Shown in pieces: positions 1 to 9,120 of a stretch of DNA of 64,000 nucleotides. Position 1 is the stretch's first letter, and each line of letters begins with the position of its first letter. Below the pieces are notes generated by a model that saw nothing but the letters and a program-made list of their open reading frames with translations, was not told where the DNA came from and ran no database searches. Source of the stretch: Caenibius sp. WL (GTDB lineage: Bacteria > Pseudomonadota > Alphaproteobacteria > Sphingomonadales > Sphingomonadaceae); assembly GCF_019803445.1 (NCBI RefSeq), contig NZ_CP081844.1, forward strand, positions 2,864,501 through 2,928,500, in the 5' to 3' direction. The position numbers were made by a program, and so were the translations under genes.

Positions 1-11
1 ACTTTGGCCAT
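1..11 (-). CDS. Start of an unidentified gene cut by the left edge
   Basis: An ATG on the minus strand at 11-9 (M-A-K-...) is preceded by a purine-rich GGAAG at a normal ribosome-binding distance. It lies about 130 bases downstream of the TonB-dependent receptor, in the same direction, so it could be a further gene of that unit. Only three full codons are visible, so no function can be given. Confidence 0.3.
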
Positions 12-145
12 TTCGCTTCCTTCAATCTCTGCAACTACGTTCTGCGCTCAAGGACCGGCTTGATCACATTGTCGATGATCAGGCCGGTCATCAGGAACCG
101 CAGCATTCTTGCTGCTACCGTCTCAGGGCCAGCTCCACTTTCCGT

Positions 146-2581
146 TCAGAACTTGTAGCTGGCAGTAAGGCCCGCTTCCCGCGGGTTCATCGTATTGACC
201 AAGCGATAACCTGAATCGTAAGCTACATCCGCTGATGTCGCCTGAACGAAATTGCCCAGCGCGGTATTGGTGATCCGCTTCTGATTGAGAACGTTCTTGA
301 CGAACACATTGAACTCCCATCCCGCATCCTCGCTGCGAATGCCGGCATAGAGATTCAGCAGGGTGCGCGATGGATACTTGAAGTCCGCCCGGTCCGAATA
401 AAAGCCCGGCCGATAGCTTACGATCCCGCGAACGAATGGAACGATATTGCCCATCGGGAACCGCAGTTCGGTATTCGCCGAAAGATTGAAATCCGGCATT
501 TCAGCCAAGCGGCTATTGGAGATGCAATAGCTCACATTGCCATCGCCCTGCACGGTCGGGGTACCGTTCTGGTTTGGTATGCCGGAGCCATCGAAGTCAT
601 TACAGGGGAGCCGCGCACCACTGTACCGCGCATGAGCATAGGAGGCATTGATGCCGACATCCCAATCCTTGGTGATCCGGCCATTAACCTCTGCCTCGAC
701 GCCTTTGATCTTGGCATCCCCGTTATAGTTCGCAGACAGAAAACCGCTGCCGCTCGGGTCCAGGGCAGACTCCCAATAAATACTGTTGAAGCGGTTTATG
801 AACCCGTTGAGCTTTTGATAGAAGGCTGCGACCGAGAAATCGATCCGCCGGTCAGCCAGAGACCCCTTGAAGCCCACTTCATAAGAATCTGTCTTCTCTC
901 CTTTGGCTTGCAGGATATCGCTGCTGAGCCCCGCTTGGGTAATGACCCCAGTGGTGCCCGCCCGGAATGAATGCCCATACGCCGCATAGACATTGAGAGT
1001 GGGTGAGATTTCATACGTGATATTGAGCCCGCCCGTGATCGGCTTGTCGACGAGCTTCTGCAAATCAGGTGAAATGATTTCATAGGGCGGCACGATCACC
1101 TGCGATGGGTAATTCGCCAGAACATTGGGCCCGAGGGCAAGCCCCAGTTGTGTCGTGTGGATCGACTTTATGATCGAGTAGCGTATGCCGCCTTCGATTT
1201 TCAGCGGACCCGATTTGTAGCGCAAATTGGCATTGAACGACCACGTGGTGCGATCGATCGGCACCGTGACTATGGTATGGATCGGCAGATAGGGGAGATC
1301 GCCAATAACATCGGGCGAACTTGCCACCGAGACAGGGAAGAAGAAGCTGTCTCCAGGCTGCCGGACAACCGTAGTTCCAGTTTGCTTGGTGTAGAATGCA
1401 CCGAGCCCCCAACCTAGACCTTCGTCGTTGTTCGAAGTCAGGCGCAGTTCGCCCGTCCAGACCTTGTAAGGACTCTTGACGTAAGAGTCCGCGATGTAGT
1501 TGGGGACAGCGTTGCCATCGTCGTTATCGCGATGCGTATTCAGCACCGAATATTGGTAGGCACCGATAAAAGCGAGCGTTGCCGGCCCCATATCCCAGTC
1601 GACATTGAGATTGACGAGATGGGACTTGTTATCGTTAACAAACTCGCCCTCGGACACAGCGCGATAATCGCTTGCGGCAAGCGGGGGGCCGGAACTTTCA
1701 CTGGTATCCGGCACAAACCGTGATCCACCGCAATACGATGGCGCGAAATAGCAACCGACAAGATACGAAGGGTGATTTCCTGTCCCCACTACCTGTTGAT
1801 ACTGGCGGTTTCTAGCATGCAGGTACTGATAGGTCAGGTAAGCCGTGAGAGTGTCGGTCGGCTGCATTCCCAGCGTGGCCCGAAAGCTTTCGGTACGGCC
1901 CTTCGAATATTGGTCGCCACGATTGACATTGCGAACCTGATTGATCCGGTTGCCATCGATCAACCCAGCCACCCGGATAGCGAATTTTTCAGACAGTGGC
2001 ACCGAAACCCCGCCCTGCAGGTTGTAGCCATCGCGTAGGGTCACAGTCCCTTGGACATAGCCTTCGGCCTTGTCGAAACTTGGGCGGCGAGTCGTGATCG
2101 TGATCGAGCCCGCAGGCGCGGAAAGACCGCGCAACAGCCCCTGCGGGCCACGCAGCACTTCGATCTGCTGAATATCGTAGATCGCCGTATACACCGTTTG
2201 CGCATCGGCTGGCGCCTCGTTGTAATATACGCGCACCGCGGGGCTGGTATTCGAGTCCGGGTCAAAGGACACGCCGCGCAAAGTGGTGGTGTTGTTGCGG
2301 CCGGAGTTGTTGGTCAGCTCAAGCCCCGGCGCGAGCTGCTGAACCCCTGACACATCGAGAATATTGAGCTTTTCAAGCTGCTCCCCAGTGGCAACGTTGA
2401 CCGACATCGGAACGTCACGCAACGCCTCGTTCCGGCGCGTCGCGGTAACGATAATTTCACCGGACAGCTCAGCAGGCCGCACTTCCTCAGCCGCTTCTTG
2501 CGCCCATGCCACGTCCGCACCACCGGCAGCCAGAACAGCCGCCAAAACCGTATAGCTGACCCCACTCAGACACCGCCCCAT
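146..2581 (-). CDS. TonB-dependent outer-membrane receptor
   Basis: An 811-residue outer-membrane receptor that would import a substrate using energy from TonB-ExbBD. Residues 1-27 form a signal peptide ending near AWA. A TonB-box-like segment (EIIVTATRR, about 42-50) comes next, then the plug domain with its LRGPQG motif near 145, and a long beta-barrel ending in the terminal aromatic residue typical of BAM substrates (YKF). Length is normal for sphingomonad receptors of the catabolic kind. The gene diverges from a LacI-family regulator with a LacI-type operator in between (2788-2801), suggesting substrate-controlled expression, perhaps by a sugar or aromatic compound. The substrate cannot be read from sequence. 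Family assignment is firm; specificity is unknown. Confidence 0.95.
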   Translation of the reverse strand: MGRCLSGVSYTVLAAVLAAGGADVAWAQEAAEEVRPAELSGEIIVTATRRNEALRDVPMSVNVATGEQLEKLNILDVSGVQQLAPGLELTNNSGRNNTTTLRGVSFDPDSNTSPAVRVYYNEAPADAQTVYTAIYDIQQIEVLRGPQGLLRGLSAPAGSITITTRRPSFDKAEGYVQGTVTLRDGYNLQGGVSVPLSEKFAIRVAGLIDGNRINQVRNVNRGDQYSKGRTESFRATLGMQPTDTLTAYLTYQYLHARNRQYQQVVGTGNHPSYLVGCYFAPSYCGGSRFVPDTSESSGPPLAASDYRAVSEGEFVNDNKSHLVNLNVDWDMGPATLAFIGAYQYSVLNTHRDNDDGNAVPNYIADSYVKSPYKVWTGELRLTSNNDEGLGWGLGAFYTKQTGTTVVRQPGDSFFFPVSVASSPDVIGDLPYLPIHTIVTVPIDRTTWSFNANLRYKSGPLKIEGGIRYSIIKSIHTTQLGLALGPNVLANYPSQVIVPPYEIISPDLQKLVDKPITGGLNITYEISPTLNVYAAYGHSFRAGTTGVITQAGLSSDILQAKGEKTDSYEVGFKGSLADRRIDFSVAAFYQKLNGFINRFNSIYWESALDPSGSGFLSANYNGDAKIKGVEAEVNGRITKDWDVGINASYAHARYSGARLPCNDFDGSGIPNQNGTPTVQGDGNVSYCISNSRLAEMPDFNLSANTELRFPMGNIVPFVRGIVSYRPGFYSDRADFKYPSRTLLNLYAGIRSEDAGWEFNVFVKNVLNQKRITNTALGNFVQATSADVAYDSGYRLVNTMNPREAGLTASYKF

Positions 2582-2787
2582 CCCATCTCTCCCTTGGAAA
2601 TCGCATTGAATTTATTTATTTTTTCCAAGCACCTCACAGGCTGACAGCCTGCAGAGCACCTTCTTCTGCCGCAAAAGCATCATATCGGCAGGATAAGGGG
2701 TATCGATTTATGAAACGGATTACAATATATAAATATTCTTAATTTTCAGTAAGATAAAGGTATATACTGAAGTATAAGTATTGGCTA

Positions 2788-2801
2788 TGAAAGCGATTGC
2801 T
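2788..2801. promoter_or_regulatory. LacI-type operator between receptor and regulator
   Basis: TGAAAGCGATTGCT matches the general LacI/GalR operator pattern TGNAANCGNTTNCA at every fixed position except the last. It sits in the 382-base divergent region between the receptor start (2581) and the LacI-family start (2964). The rest of this region is AT-rich (about 2700-2790) and probably carries both promoters. Control of one or both genes by the adjacent regulator is an inference. Confidence 0.6.
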
Positions 2802-2963
2802 ATATTGGCATCCATACAGCGGGCTGGCTTGAAACCTCCCCGCTTGCGCTGGCGGAAAAAGGACCGTTGAAGGTTTTCATTCCAGCGATTGCCCGATGGC
2901 AGTGCTCAGCTAGAATGAGAGACCAATCCGAATTGTTGCGCCTCAGGGAAGGAACGCCGCCTC

Positions 2964-3971
2964 ATGATCACCATCGCCGATGTAGCCCGTGCGGCAGGCG
3001 TATCGACGGCAACGGTCTCCCGAACCTTGAGCAACCCCAACGCAGTGAGCGAACGCCGCCGCAATGCCGTCCTCCAAGCTGTCGAGGCGCTAGGGTATTC
3101 GCCCAATTTTGCAGCCAAAAACCTTCGCACCACGCGTTCGCAACGCATTATTCTAACCGTGCCTGACATCTCGAATCCGTTCTATTCGGCGGTCATTCGC
3201 GGCGCCGAAGAAGCAGCCCAGACCGCCGGCTATTCCATTCTCATCGGCGACACGCGCCACGATTCTGAGCGTGAGGAATATTACGCCAAAATGCTGGCGC
3301 GCAGAGAGGCCGATGGCATGATCTTCCTCGGACACCGCCTCTCCCCCACCGCCGCCAGGATTGTCGCCAAGCAGGGCGCACAGGCGCCGGTAGTCAATGG
3401 CTGCGAATACGAACCGGCCCTAAACGTCTCCAGCGTCCATATCGCCAATGCCGTAGCTGCGGCCGAAGCCATGCAGCACCTCTACAACCTCGGTCATCGT
3501 CGCATCGGAGTGATTACTGGCCCGCTGCATAGCCCGCTGAGCCGCGATCGCCTGAATGGCGTTCAGGGCGCCGCCATGGGGCGCGGCCTGCTGCAAGATA
3601 TTGTGGTGCGCACCGGTGATTTTTCGCTCAGTTCCGGAGAAGCCCTGACAAGATCGCTCCTTGACGAAACACCACAACCCACAGCCATATTCTGCTTCAG
3701 CGACGAAATGGCTTTTGGTGCCATCGTCGCCTTGCGAGAGCGCGGGCTTAGTTGCCCTGGCGACGTTTCGGTTGTGGGCTTTGACGATATCCGTCTCGCC
3801 GGCGCTTACTATCCCGCGCTTACGACAATTCGCCAACCCAAGGAAATGATCGGGCAAAAGACGGTGGAGATCATGCTGGACATCCTCTCCAACGACAAGC
3901 AGCATAGCACCGCGATCACTCTACCCCATGAACTAATCGTCCGGGAAAGCACCCGTCTCGCCGCTGCATAA
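2964..3971 (+). CDS. LacI/GalR-family transcriptional regulator
   Basis: A 335-residue regulator of normal LacI-family length. Residues 2-50 are the LacI helix-turn-helix and hinge helix (TIADVARAAGVSTATVSRTL). The remainder is the periplasmic-binding-like sensor domain: it begins near 60 (RIILTVPDISNPF) and contains the conserved DE-AFGA segment and VVGFDDI motif near 240-270. The ATG is chosen because the domain begins at once and a GGAAGGA stretch lies about 12 bases upstream. It is transcribed away from the TonB-dependent receptor and is the obvious candidate for the operator at 2788-2801. The effector is probably a sugar or small carbon compound but cannot be named. Confidence 0.92.
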   Translation: MITIADVARAAGVSTATVSRTLSNPNAVSERRRNAVLQAVEALGYSPNFAAKNLRTTRSQRIILTVPDISNPFYSAVIRGAEEAAQTAGYSILIGDTRHDSEREEYYAKMLARREADGMIFLGHRLSPTAARIVAKQGAQAPVVNGCEYEPALNVSSVHIANAVAAAEAMQHLYNLGHRRIGVITGPLHSPLSRDRLNGVQGAAMGRGLLQDIVVRTGDFSLSSGEALTRSLLDETPQPTAIFCFSDEMAFGAIVALRERGLSCPGDVSVVGFDDIRLAGAYYPALTTIRQPKEMIGQKTVEIMLDILSNDKQHSTAITLPHELIVRESTRLAAA

Positions 3972-4151
3972 AGGCTGTTGCGCGCAAATCGCGTCTCACA
4001 TGATACGCAGCCCCTGTCCGAAATATGTATCCATATTTCGGACATATCAGCCTTCACCTAGCACAAAGCGAGTTGCTCTAAGCAAACCAACCATCATCCG
4101 GCACATACCGGCACATTGATGAACCGGAAACTGGAAATCAGCATCGACTGG

Positions 4152-4251
4152 TAAACGTCACGACTGGAAAGTCACGCGGCGAGAGCCAGCCATTCCACGG
4201 GATCAGGCGTCCTTGTCCGTTTGCAAATCCACACTGGGAAGACCCGTTACG
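4152..4251 (+). repeat. 100-base direct repeat, copy A
   Basis: This 100-base segment recurs in the same orientation at 16035-16134 with six substitutions. It lies in the 479-base gap between the LacI gene and the IS6-family element; apart from this repeat and the terminator-like hairpin at 4399-4430 I see no gene in the gap. Copy B lies at the outer edge of the serine-recombinase module, so copy A may mark a lost relative of that module. Confidence 0.8.
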
Positions 4252-4398
4252 GTGCGAAAAGGATTCGAACTCAAATGATGGTTTGGACTAACCCTCGGAA
4301 AAAATAATGAAATTTTTCCCGTACCGTACCGGGAGAAAGTTCACGCCCAAAATGGCCCTTTTTCCTTCCAAACCGTACCGAGAGAGAAAAAAATGCAG

Positions 4399-4430
4399 CT
4401 TCTGACTCGATGGGTCAGAAGAATTTTTCT
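4399..4430 (+). terminator. Rho-independent terminator-like hairpin
   Basis: An 8-base perfect stem (CTTCTGAC / GTCAGAAG) with a 7-base loop is followed by AATTTTTCT, the classical form of an intrinsic terminator on the plus strand. It lies 20 bases from the left end of the IS6-family element. The gene it once served is not evident. Confidence 0.5.
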
Positions 4431-4450
4431 ATTAAAAACAGGGACTACGT

Positions 4451-5287
4451 GGCGGTGCTGTCAGTCGAATGCGAACTGCTCTCCGTTCGGCAGAATCCGG
4501 TCTTTGAGAGGGAAGCATCAGGCCATGAGGGTTTGCCACTCAGCTAAGGCAGCTGAGCGGCGGGCTTTGTAAGTCTGTCTGTCGACGAGATGACGCTCCT
4601 GGCTGAAATGGTTGTGAACGTTGGCATGGACCGAGGCGAACTTCTGTAGCGACTTCATCTGTCGAAATCTCAGCATCGCCCGCTCTCGTCGCCGGAAGGG
4701 CAAATGGCTGTTCTCCACCCGGTTGTTCGCATAGCGGCCGATCTCCTGCTTCTGTTCGCAGCCGAGGTCCTTCATCCCAGCCTTGTAGGAACGAAGCCCG
4801 TCGGTAGTGATGGTCTCCACTGTCCCGTGACGCTTGAGCGTCCTCTTCATGAAACGCAGAGCCGCAGCTTTGTCCCGGGTCTTCGTGACGTAGCTCTCGA
4901 GGATCTCTCCCTCGTGATCGACGGCCCGCCAGAGATACACCATCTCACCGTTCAGCTTCACGTACATCTCATCGAGGTGCCATTTCCAATGGCGGAAGCC
5001 CCGCATCCGGCTGACCCGCTGCTTGCGGATATCGGCAGCGAACAGCGGGCCGAACCGGTTCCACCACAGCCTCACGGTTTCATGAAAAAGATCGATGCCA
5101 CGTTCGAATAGCAGGTCTTCCACATTCCGCAGCGACAGTGGAAAGCGCACGTGGAGCATCACCACCATCCGGATGACCTCTGGCGAGGAATGGAAATACC
5201 GGAACGGATTGGCTGGTTTGCGAGGACGGGGCATCGCCCCGCCCTACCCATTCAAGCACTCGGTGCAATCCCGCTGACAGAACCCCC
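4451..5287 (-). mobile_element. IS6-family insertion sequence
   Basis: An 837-base element bounded by imperfect terminal inverted repeats. The left end GGCGGTGCTGTCAG (4451-4464) matches the reverse complement of the right end, GGGGGTTCTGTCAG (5287-5274), at 12 of 14 positions. It contains one transposase gene on the minus strand. IS6-family elements usually make 8-base target duplications, but the flanking octamers here (GACTACGT and GATCTCAT) do not match. This suggests a later rearrangement or deletion at one end. Confidence 0.85.
4518..5234 (-). CDS. IS6-family transposase
   Basis: A 238-residue DDE transposase of normal IS6-family length. It has an N-terminal helix-turn-helix region, then the catalytic core: first Asp in WHLDEMYVK (about 88), second in TITTDGLRSY (about 145), and Glu in NNRVENSHLPFRRRERAM (about 175), followed by the family's conserved RFRQM stretch. 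The frame is intact, so the protein should be active. It would move the surrounding element by replicative transposition. Confidence 0.93.
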   Translation of the reverse strand: MPRPRKPANPFRYFHSSPEVIRMVVMLHVRFPLSLRNVEDLLFERGIDLFHETVRLWWNRFGPLFAADIRKQRVSRMRGFRHWKWHLDEMYVKLNGEMVYLWRAVDHEGEILESYVTKTRDKAAALRFMKRTLKRHGTVETITTDGLRSYKAGMKDLGCEQKQEIGRYANNRVENSHLPFRRRERAMLRFRQMKSLQKFASVHANVHNHFSQERHLVDRQTYKARRSAALAEWQTLMA

Positions 5288-5534
5288 GATCTCATTGAAA
5301 GCCCCTTTCTCCAGCCTATATTGGAAGCGCGGGCCGGGCCCCTCTGGCGATCGTTAGGATCGTGATGTCGGACCGCATCGGGGTTTCTCGATGTCGGCTC
5401 GACCTGTTCCATGGGTAAGCAGCATCGATACCTCGCGTGATCCCAACGGGAGCTTATCTGATGGTGCATTCGACAGATGATCTCAGTTCCTGGTCTCCGG
5501 TTGGCATCGAACACCGCCAAAGGAGATTTAAGCA

Positions 5535-5831
5535 ATGACAGGTCCAGCTGTGGGTATGCCGTGCCCGGTATGTAAGACTCCACTCGCCATGAGTGATCGG
5601 CAGGGGGTAGAAATCGATTATTGCCCGCAATGCCGTGGGGTTTGGCTTGATCGCGGCGAACTTGACAAGATTATCGAGCGTAGCATGGCCAACGACACCC
5701 GATCCCAGGCGGCGGCACCATCGCAGACATATGTACAAAGTGCTCCGTCAAATTCCTGGGGACACCAAAGCGGGCATCACAAGGGATACCCCAAGCGGCG
5801 AAAATCCTTCCTGGAGGAACTGTTCGACTAG
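5535..5831 (+). CDS. Small zinc-ribbon (zf-TFIIB family) protein
   Basis: A 98-residue protein whose N-terminal half is a two-knuckle zinc ribbon, CPVC at 10-13 and CPQC at 36-39, followed by RGVWLDRGELDKI, the signature of the bacterial zf-TFIIB family. The C-terminal half is low-complexity (Ser, Gln, His, Lys) and ends in KRRKSFLEELFD. An AGGAG lies 7 bases before the ATG. Members are widespread and small; the biochemical role is not established, although nucleic-acid or protein binding is usually assumed. Confidence 0.85.
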   Translation: MTGPAVGMPCPVCKTPLAMSDRQGVEIDYCPQCRGVWLDRGELDKIIERSMANDTRSQAAAPSQTYVQSAPSNSWGHQSGHHKGYPKRRKSFLEELFD

Positions 5832-6035
5832 CAAATGGAGCTACAAGCAGCCGGTCCACTTTGCCCTTGGACAACCCCACCGAAATGGGCCGACTGCTTC
5901 TGGCTATAGATATGTCCTTGCCCGTGGTCGCAGTGACGTGAAGACCGTTCCAGCCTTCTGATTGATAAATTTGCGCACACGGTACACCGCTGGACCCGTA
6001 CACCGGTGGTAATCATGCTCCAAGAATTCGAAGGC

Positions 6036-7916
6036 CTAGATTTCGATCTGGCTTCCCAGTTCAATCACGCGATTAGTGGGTAACTTGAAAGACTCCATCG
6101 CACTTTCCGCATTACGGACCATTCCGGCAAACAGCTTCTCTCGCCAAATGGCCATGCCAGGCCGCCGGGAGGCGATGAGCGTCTGGCGTGAGAGAAAATA
6201 GCTTGTATCCATCGGGGTGAACGGGCCGCCTGCCCTCTCCTCGAGCAGAAGTTCGGCAGGGATATCGACTTCATCCATAAAGCCGTATCGCAGCACTATG
6301 CGATAAAAACCCTCACCCAGTTCCTCAACCTCACGGCGTTTCTCCTGCGACACGTGCGGCACGCCTTCCGTTCTCATCGTGAGGAAGACGACCCGCTCGT
6401 GCAGGATATGGTTGTGCTTCAGGTTGTGCAGCAGGCCAATCGGAATTCCGTCTGCGTTGGCCGAGAGAAACACTGCTGTCCCCGGCACACGCCCGGCTCT
6501 TGCTATCGATTTGAGGAAGATGTCGGTCGGTAATGCCCCTTCCTGCAGGCGCGCATGCATCAGGCGCCGCCCCGTTGCCCATGTGGTAAGCATCGTAAAG
6601 ACCACCCCTGCCACAAGCAGCGGAAACCATCCGCCATCGGGAATCTTGGTCACGTTTGATGCGAAGTAGAGGCCATCAATGATCAGGAACAGTAAGGTCA
6701 CCGCCCCGGCCAGAAGCGGATGCCATTTCCAGACGGTAAAAGTCAGCACACCGAGCATACAGGCGGTAATGAACATCGTCCCTGTTACAGCGATGCCATA
6801 GGCGGCTGCCAGATTGCTGGAGTTCTTGAAGCCGATCACCAGCATGATCACCATGACAAGCAGGCCCCAGTTGATCACGGGCACATAAATCTGGCCTGCC
6901 GCCTTCGCGCTGGTGTGGACGATACGCAAACGCGGGAGGAAGCCCAGTTGCACTGCCTGCCGTGAAACGGAATAGGCTCCCGAAATTACGGCCTGACTGG
7001 CAATGATAGTCGCCATCGTGGCTAGTGCGACCAGCGGCAAACGGGCCCATTCCGGGGCCAGCAGAAAAAACGGATTGGCTGCTGCACCGGGATTTTCAAT
7101 CAGAAGCGCCGACTGGCCCAGATAGTTGATGAGCAAGCAGGGGAAAGCGATATAAAGCCAGGAGATCATGATCGCTTTGCGCCCAAAATGGCCCATGTCA
7201 GCGTAAAGCGCTTCCGCCCCTGTAACGGCAAGCACAACCGAGCCCAGCGCAAGGAATGCGAGTGCGGGATCGATCAGGAAAAATTCTAGCGCAAAATGGG
7301 GGCTAAGCGCCCACAAAACCTCAGGCGCTCTTGCGATCCCCGCCAGCCCCATCACCGCAAGAGCGAGGAAATAGATGATCATTATTGGGCCGAACAGCTT
7401 GCCCATCGCAGCCGTTCCCCGAGATTGAATTGCGAACAGTCCGACCAGAATTCCCACGGAGATGGGAAGAACCCAATCAGCCAAACCTTCGTTCACGATG
7501 GTCAGCCCCTCGACGGCGGACAGCACCGAGATAGCCGGTGTAATGATGGCATCGCCGTAGAACAACGCGGCCGCGATGAGTCCGAGCATAGCGATTAACG
7601 GGCTCCAGCGACTTTCACCCAGCTTCCGCCCGAGCAACGCGAGAAGAGCAAGGCTACCGCCCTCCCCCTTGTTGTCTGCACGCAAAATCATGAAGACATA
7701 TTTGACCGTGACGACAAGCGTCATTGTCCAGAAGATTAGCGATAGCACCCCGAAGACATGTGCATGATCGACCGTCAAAGGATGATGACCGACGAAGCTT
7801 TCCTTCAGGGCATAAAGCGGGGAAGTACCAATATCACCGAACACCACGCCCAAGGCCCCCACAGTCAGGGCGGATAGGCTTTCAGGATGATGATTTTGCT
7901 CGGTTTGATCGCTCAT
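6036..7916 (-). CDS. kup: Kup-family low-affinity potassium transporter
   Basis: A 626-residue inner-membrane potassium/proton symporter of the KUP/HAK/KT family, matching the usual length of about 620-630. The N-terminus carries the family signature GALGVVFGDIGTSPLYALKE (about 19-38). About twelve hydrophobic segments follow to roughly residue 450, then a cytoplasmic C-terminal domain of about 150 residues. It opens the ion-transport group (nhaA and DUF389 lie 3-6 kb further on) but is transcribed alone. No regulatory element was seen. Confidence 0.96.
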   Translation of the reverse strand: MSDQTEQNHHPESLSALTVGALGVVFGDIGTSPLYALKESFVGHHPLTVDHAHVFGVLSLIFWTMTLVVTVKYVFMILRADNKGEGGSLALLALLGRKLGESRWSPLIAMLGLIAAALFYGDAIITPAISVLSAVEGLTIVNEGLADWVLPISVGILVGLFAIQSRGTAAMGKLFGPIMIIYFLALAVMGLAGIARAPEVLWALSPHFALEFFLIDPALAFLALGSVVLAVTGAEALYADMGHFGRKAIMISWLYIAFPCLLINYLGQSALLIENPGAAANPFFLLAPEWARLPLVALATMATIIASQAVISGAYSVSRQAVQLGFLPRLRIVHTSAKAAGQIYVPVINWGLLVMVIMLVIGFKNSSNLAAAYGIAVTGTMFITACMLGVLTFTVWKWHPLLAGAVTLLFLIIDGLYFASNVTKIPDGGWFPLLVAGVVFTMLTTWATGRRLMHARLQEGALPTDIFLKSIARAGRVPGTAVFLSANADGIPIGLLHNLKHNHILHERVVFLTMRTEGVPHVSQEKRREVEELGEGFYRIVLRYGFMDEVDIPAELLLEERAGGPFTPMDTSYFLSRQTLIASRRPGMAIWREKLFAGMVRNAESAMESFKLPTNRVIELGSQIEI

Positions 7917-8121
7917 GCCGCGTACATAATCTCAGGCTATCTGATGCGCCATCGGCTTTACGGATTCTTTCTTTCTTTCAGTCACTCGCTAGCTCTTATC
8001 TGGTGCCTGTTGTATGCCGACAGAGCGGTCATTCGCGGCGTTAAAGCGACTTCATGGAGGATGGAATCCTGGCGATTCTGCCTTTGGCCGACAGTGCAAA
8101 ACTGTAGCTATCCGCTGTAAT

Positions 8122-8540
8122 CAGCGGCTAAACGGTGGGCATGACTGCCTCCGACCTCGAACAATTGCTCATCGCCCGCCTCATTCGGGAGAGAGGCGGT
8201 ACTTCGCAGACATGGCAGCGGGCGCTTGGCAAGGTGATCGTACGCGATACGGCGACGCATGCCCATTACAATTGGGATCTCAGTCTAAGCGGCACCGATG
8301 CCCTGCGTGCCGCAATCGAGCGTCTGCTCGACGAGGTGCGACTTGAACATTCGATCGTGGCAGCTGGTTAAACACCCCAAGGCCTACAGCCCCGCAACCA
8401 AACGGGGCGCGGTTGGTTGTATCTTTCAGGTGAGGTCGGGGTGATTCTGGCACTGGAAATCGCCTTTGCCCGGCCCTTCGCCTCGATGGTTCCCGCCGCG
8501 CAGAGCCTCACGCTCGAACTGCTCGCGGTTGCCACGATAC
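8122..8540 (+). repeat. 0.42-kb inverted duplication, left copy
   Basis: This block is homologous, in opposite orientation, to 23716-24133. It contains the 76-residue ORF and about 170 bases beyond it. Similarity starts abruptly at CAGCGGCTAA and ends after GTTGCCACGATAC. The downstream part of the right copy encodes AVRGALALAIAFACPF, resembling a motif of CPA1-type Na+/H+ antiporters. In this left copy the same stretch is frameshifted with a stop, so it may be a dead antiporter remnant. Confidence 0.85.
8141..8371 (+). CDS. Unknown small protein, paralogue of the gene at 23884
   Basis: A 76-residue acidic/basic protein beginning MTASDLEQLLIARLIRERGG. A GTG six bases upstream (8135) is an alternative start. 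It differs from its inverted copy at 23884-24114 by only a few residues (for example T/M, Y/C, L/V and L/Q), which argues that both are translated and selected or very recently duplicated. A family is not recognised. It lies after kup and before the sulfide genes, without an obvious operon partner. Confidence 0.6.
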   Translation: MTASDLEQLLIARLIRERGGTSQTWQRALGKVIVRDTATHAHYNWDLSLSGTDALRAAIERLLDEVRLEHSIVAAG

Positions 8541-8599
8541 GAAGCAGTCGTCCCGCCCCTAATGCCGCGGCCATTTGAAGCTCGGTCATCACAGGAATT

Positions 8600-9115
8600 T
8601 CAGGCCGAAGTCCTGTTCCACGGCAGGTGGCGAAGTAACCGCGCCATCCCGCACCAGCCGGTCACGCCGGCAAAAATCAACCCTGCCCCCACGAACGCAG
8701 ACAGCAGGATAAAGGCCGGATCGACCAGCCAGCCGAGCGACACGCCGAACAGAATCAGAGTCCCGGCGGCAAGCTGGACCTGCCGCATGATTTCCAGAGG
8801 TTGATGGCGGTCGACAATGGTTTCGAGACCGCAGGCGCGCCAGCCGTCAATGCCGCCTTCCAGCAGATAGCAGGGCGCATCGCCCACCGCCGCTTGCAGC
8901 AGGGCCGTGTTGTCCCTTGTCCGCATGCCCGACCGGCAATGGAAGATCACCGGCCCGGCAGGGAGCGGCTGGTTCGCGATCTGTGCAAGCGGTCGGTTAA
9001 GCGCACCCGCGATAGCCTCACGCGTATGTTCATCGGCGTCACGGATGTCGATCAAGGTCGCGCCCTTGCTCAGCACTGCTTTTGCATCCGCCGGGGACAA
9101 TGTGGGAATGGCCAT
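8600..9115 (-). CDS. Rhodanese domain fused to DUF2892 membrane domain
   Basis: A 171-residue protein. Residues 5-105 are a rhodanese sulfurtransferase domain with the active-site loop CRSGMRT (catalytic Cys60). Residues 115-165 are the DUF2892/YgaP-like segment with two transmembrane helices, anchoring it to the inner membrane. It would carry sulfane sulfur as a persulfide. The ATG at 9115 is preferred because the rhodanese domain begins there and a GGAG lies about 11 bases upstream. It follows the BigR-like repressor in the same direction, five bases after its stop, and forms a sulfide-response cluster with the MBL gene. Confidence 0.9.
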   Translation of the reverse strand: MAIPTLSPADAKAVLSKGATLIDIRDADEHTREAIAGALNRPLAQIANQPLPAGPVIFHCRSGMRTRDNTALLQAAVGDAPCYLLEGGIDGWRACGLETIVDRHQPLEIMRQVQLAAGTLILFGVSLGWLVDPAFILLSAFVGAGLIFAGVTGWCGMARLLRHLPWNRTSA

Positions 9116-9120
9116 GGGCC

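Noticed and set aside
4256-4275. GGATTCGAAC word resembling a tRNA T-arm
   Set aside because: The flanking bases cannot form a T-stem or acceptor stem, so it is neither a tRNA nor a convincing att copy of tRNA-Ser.
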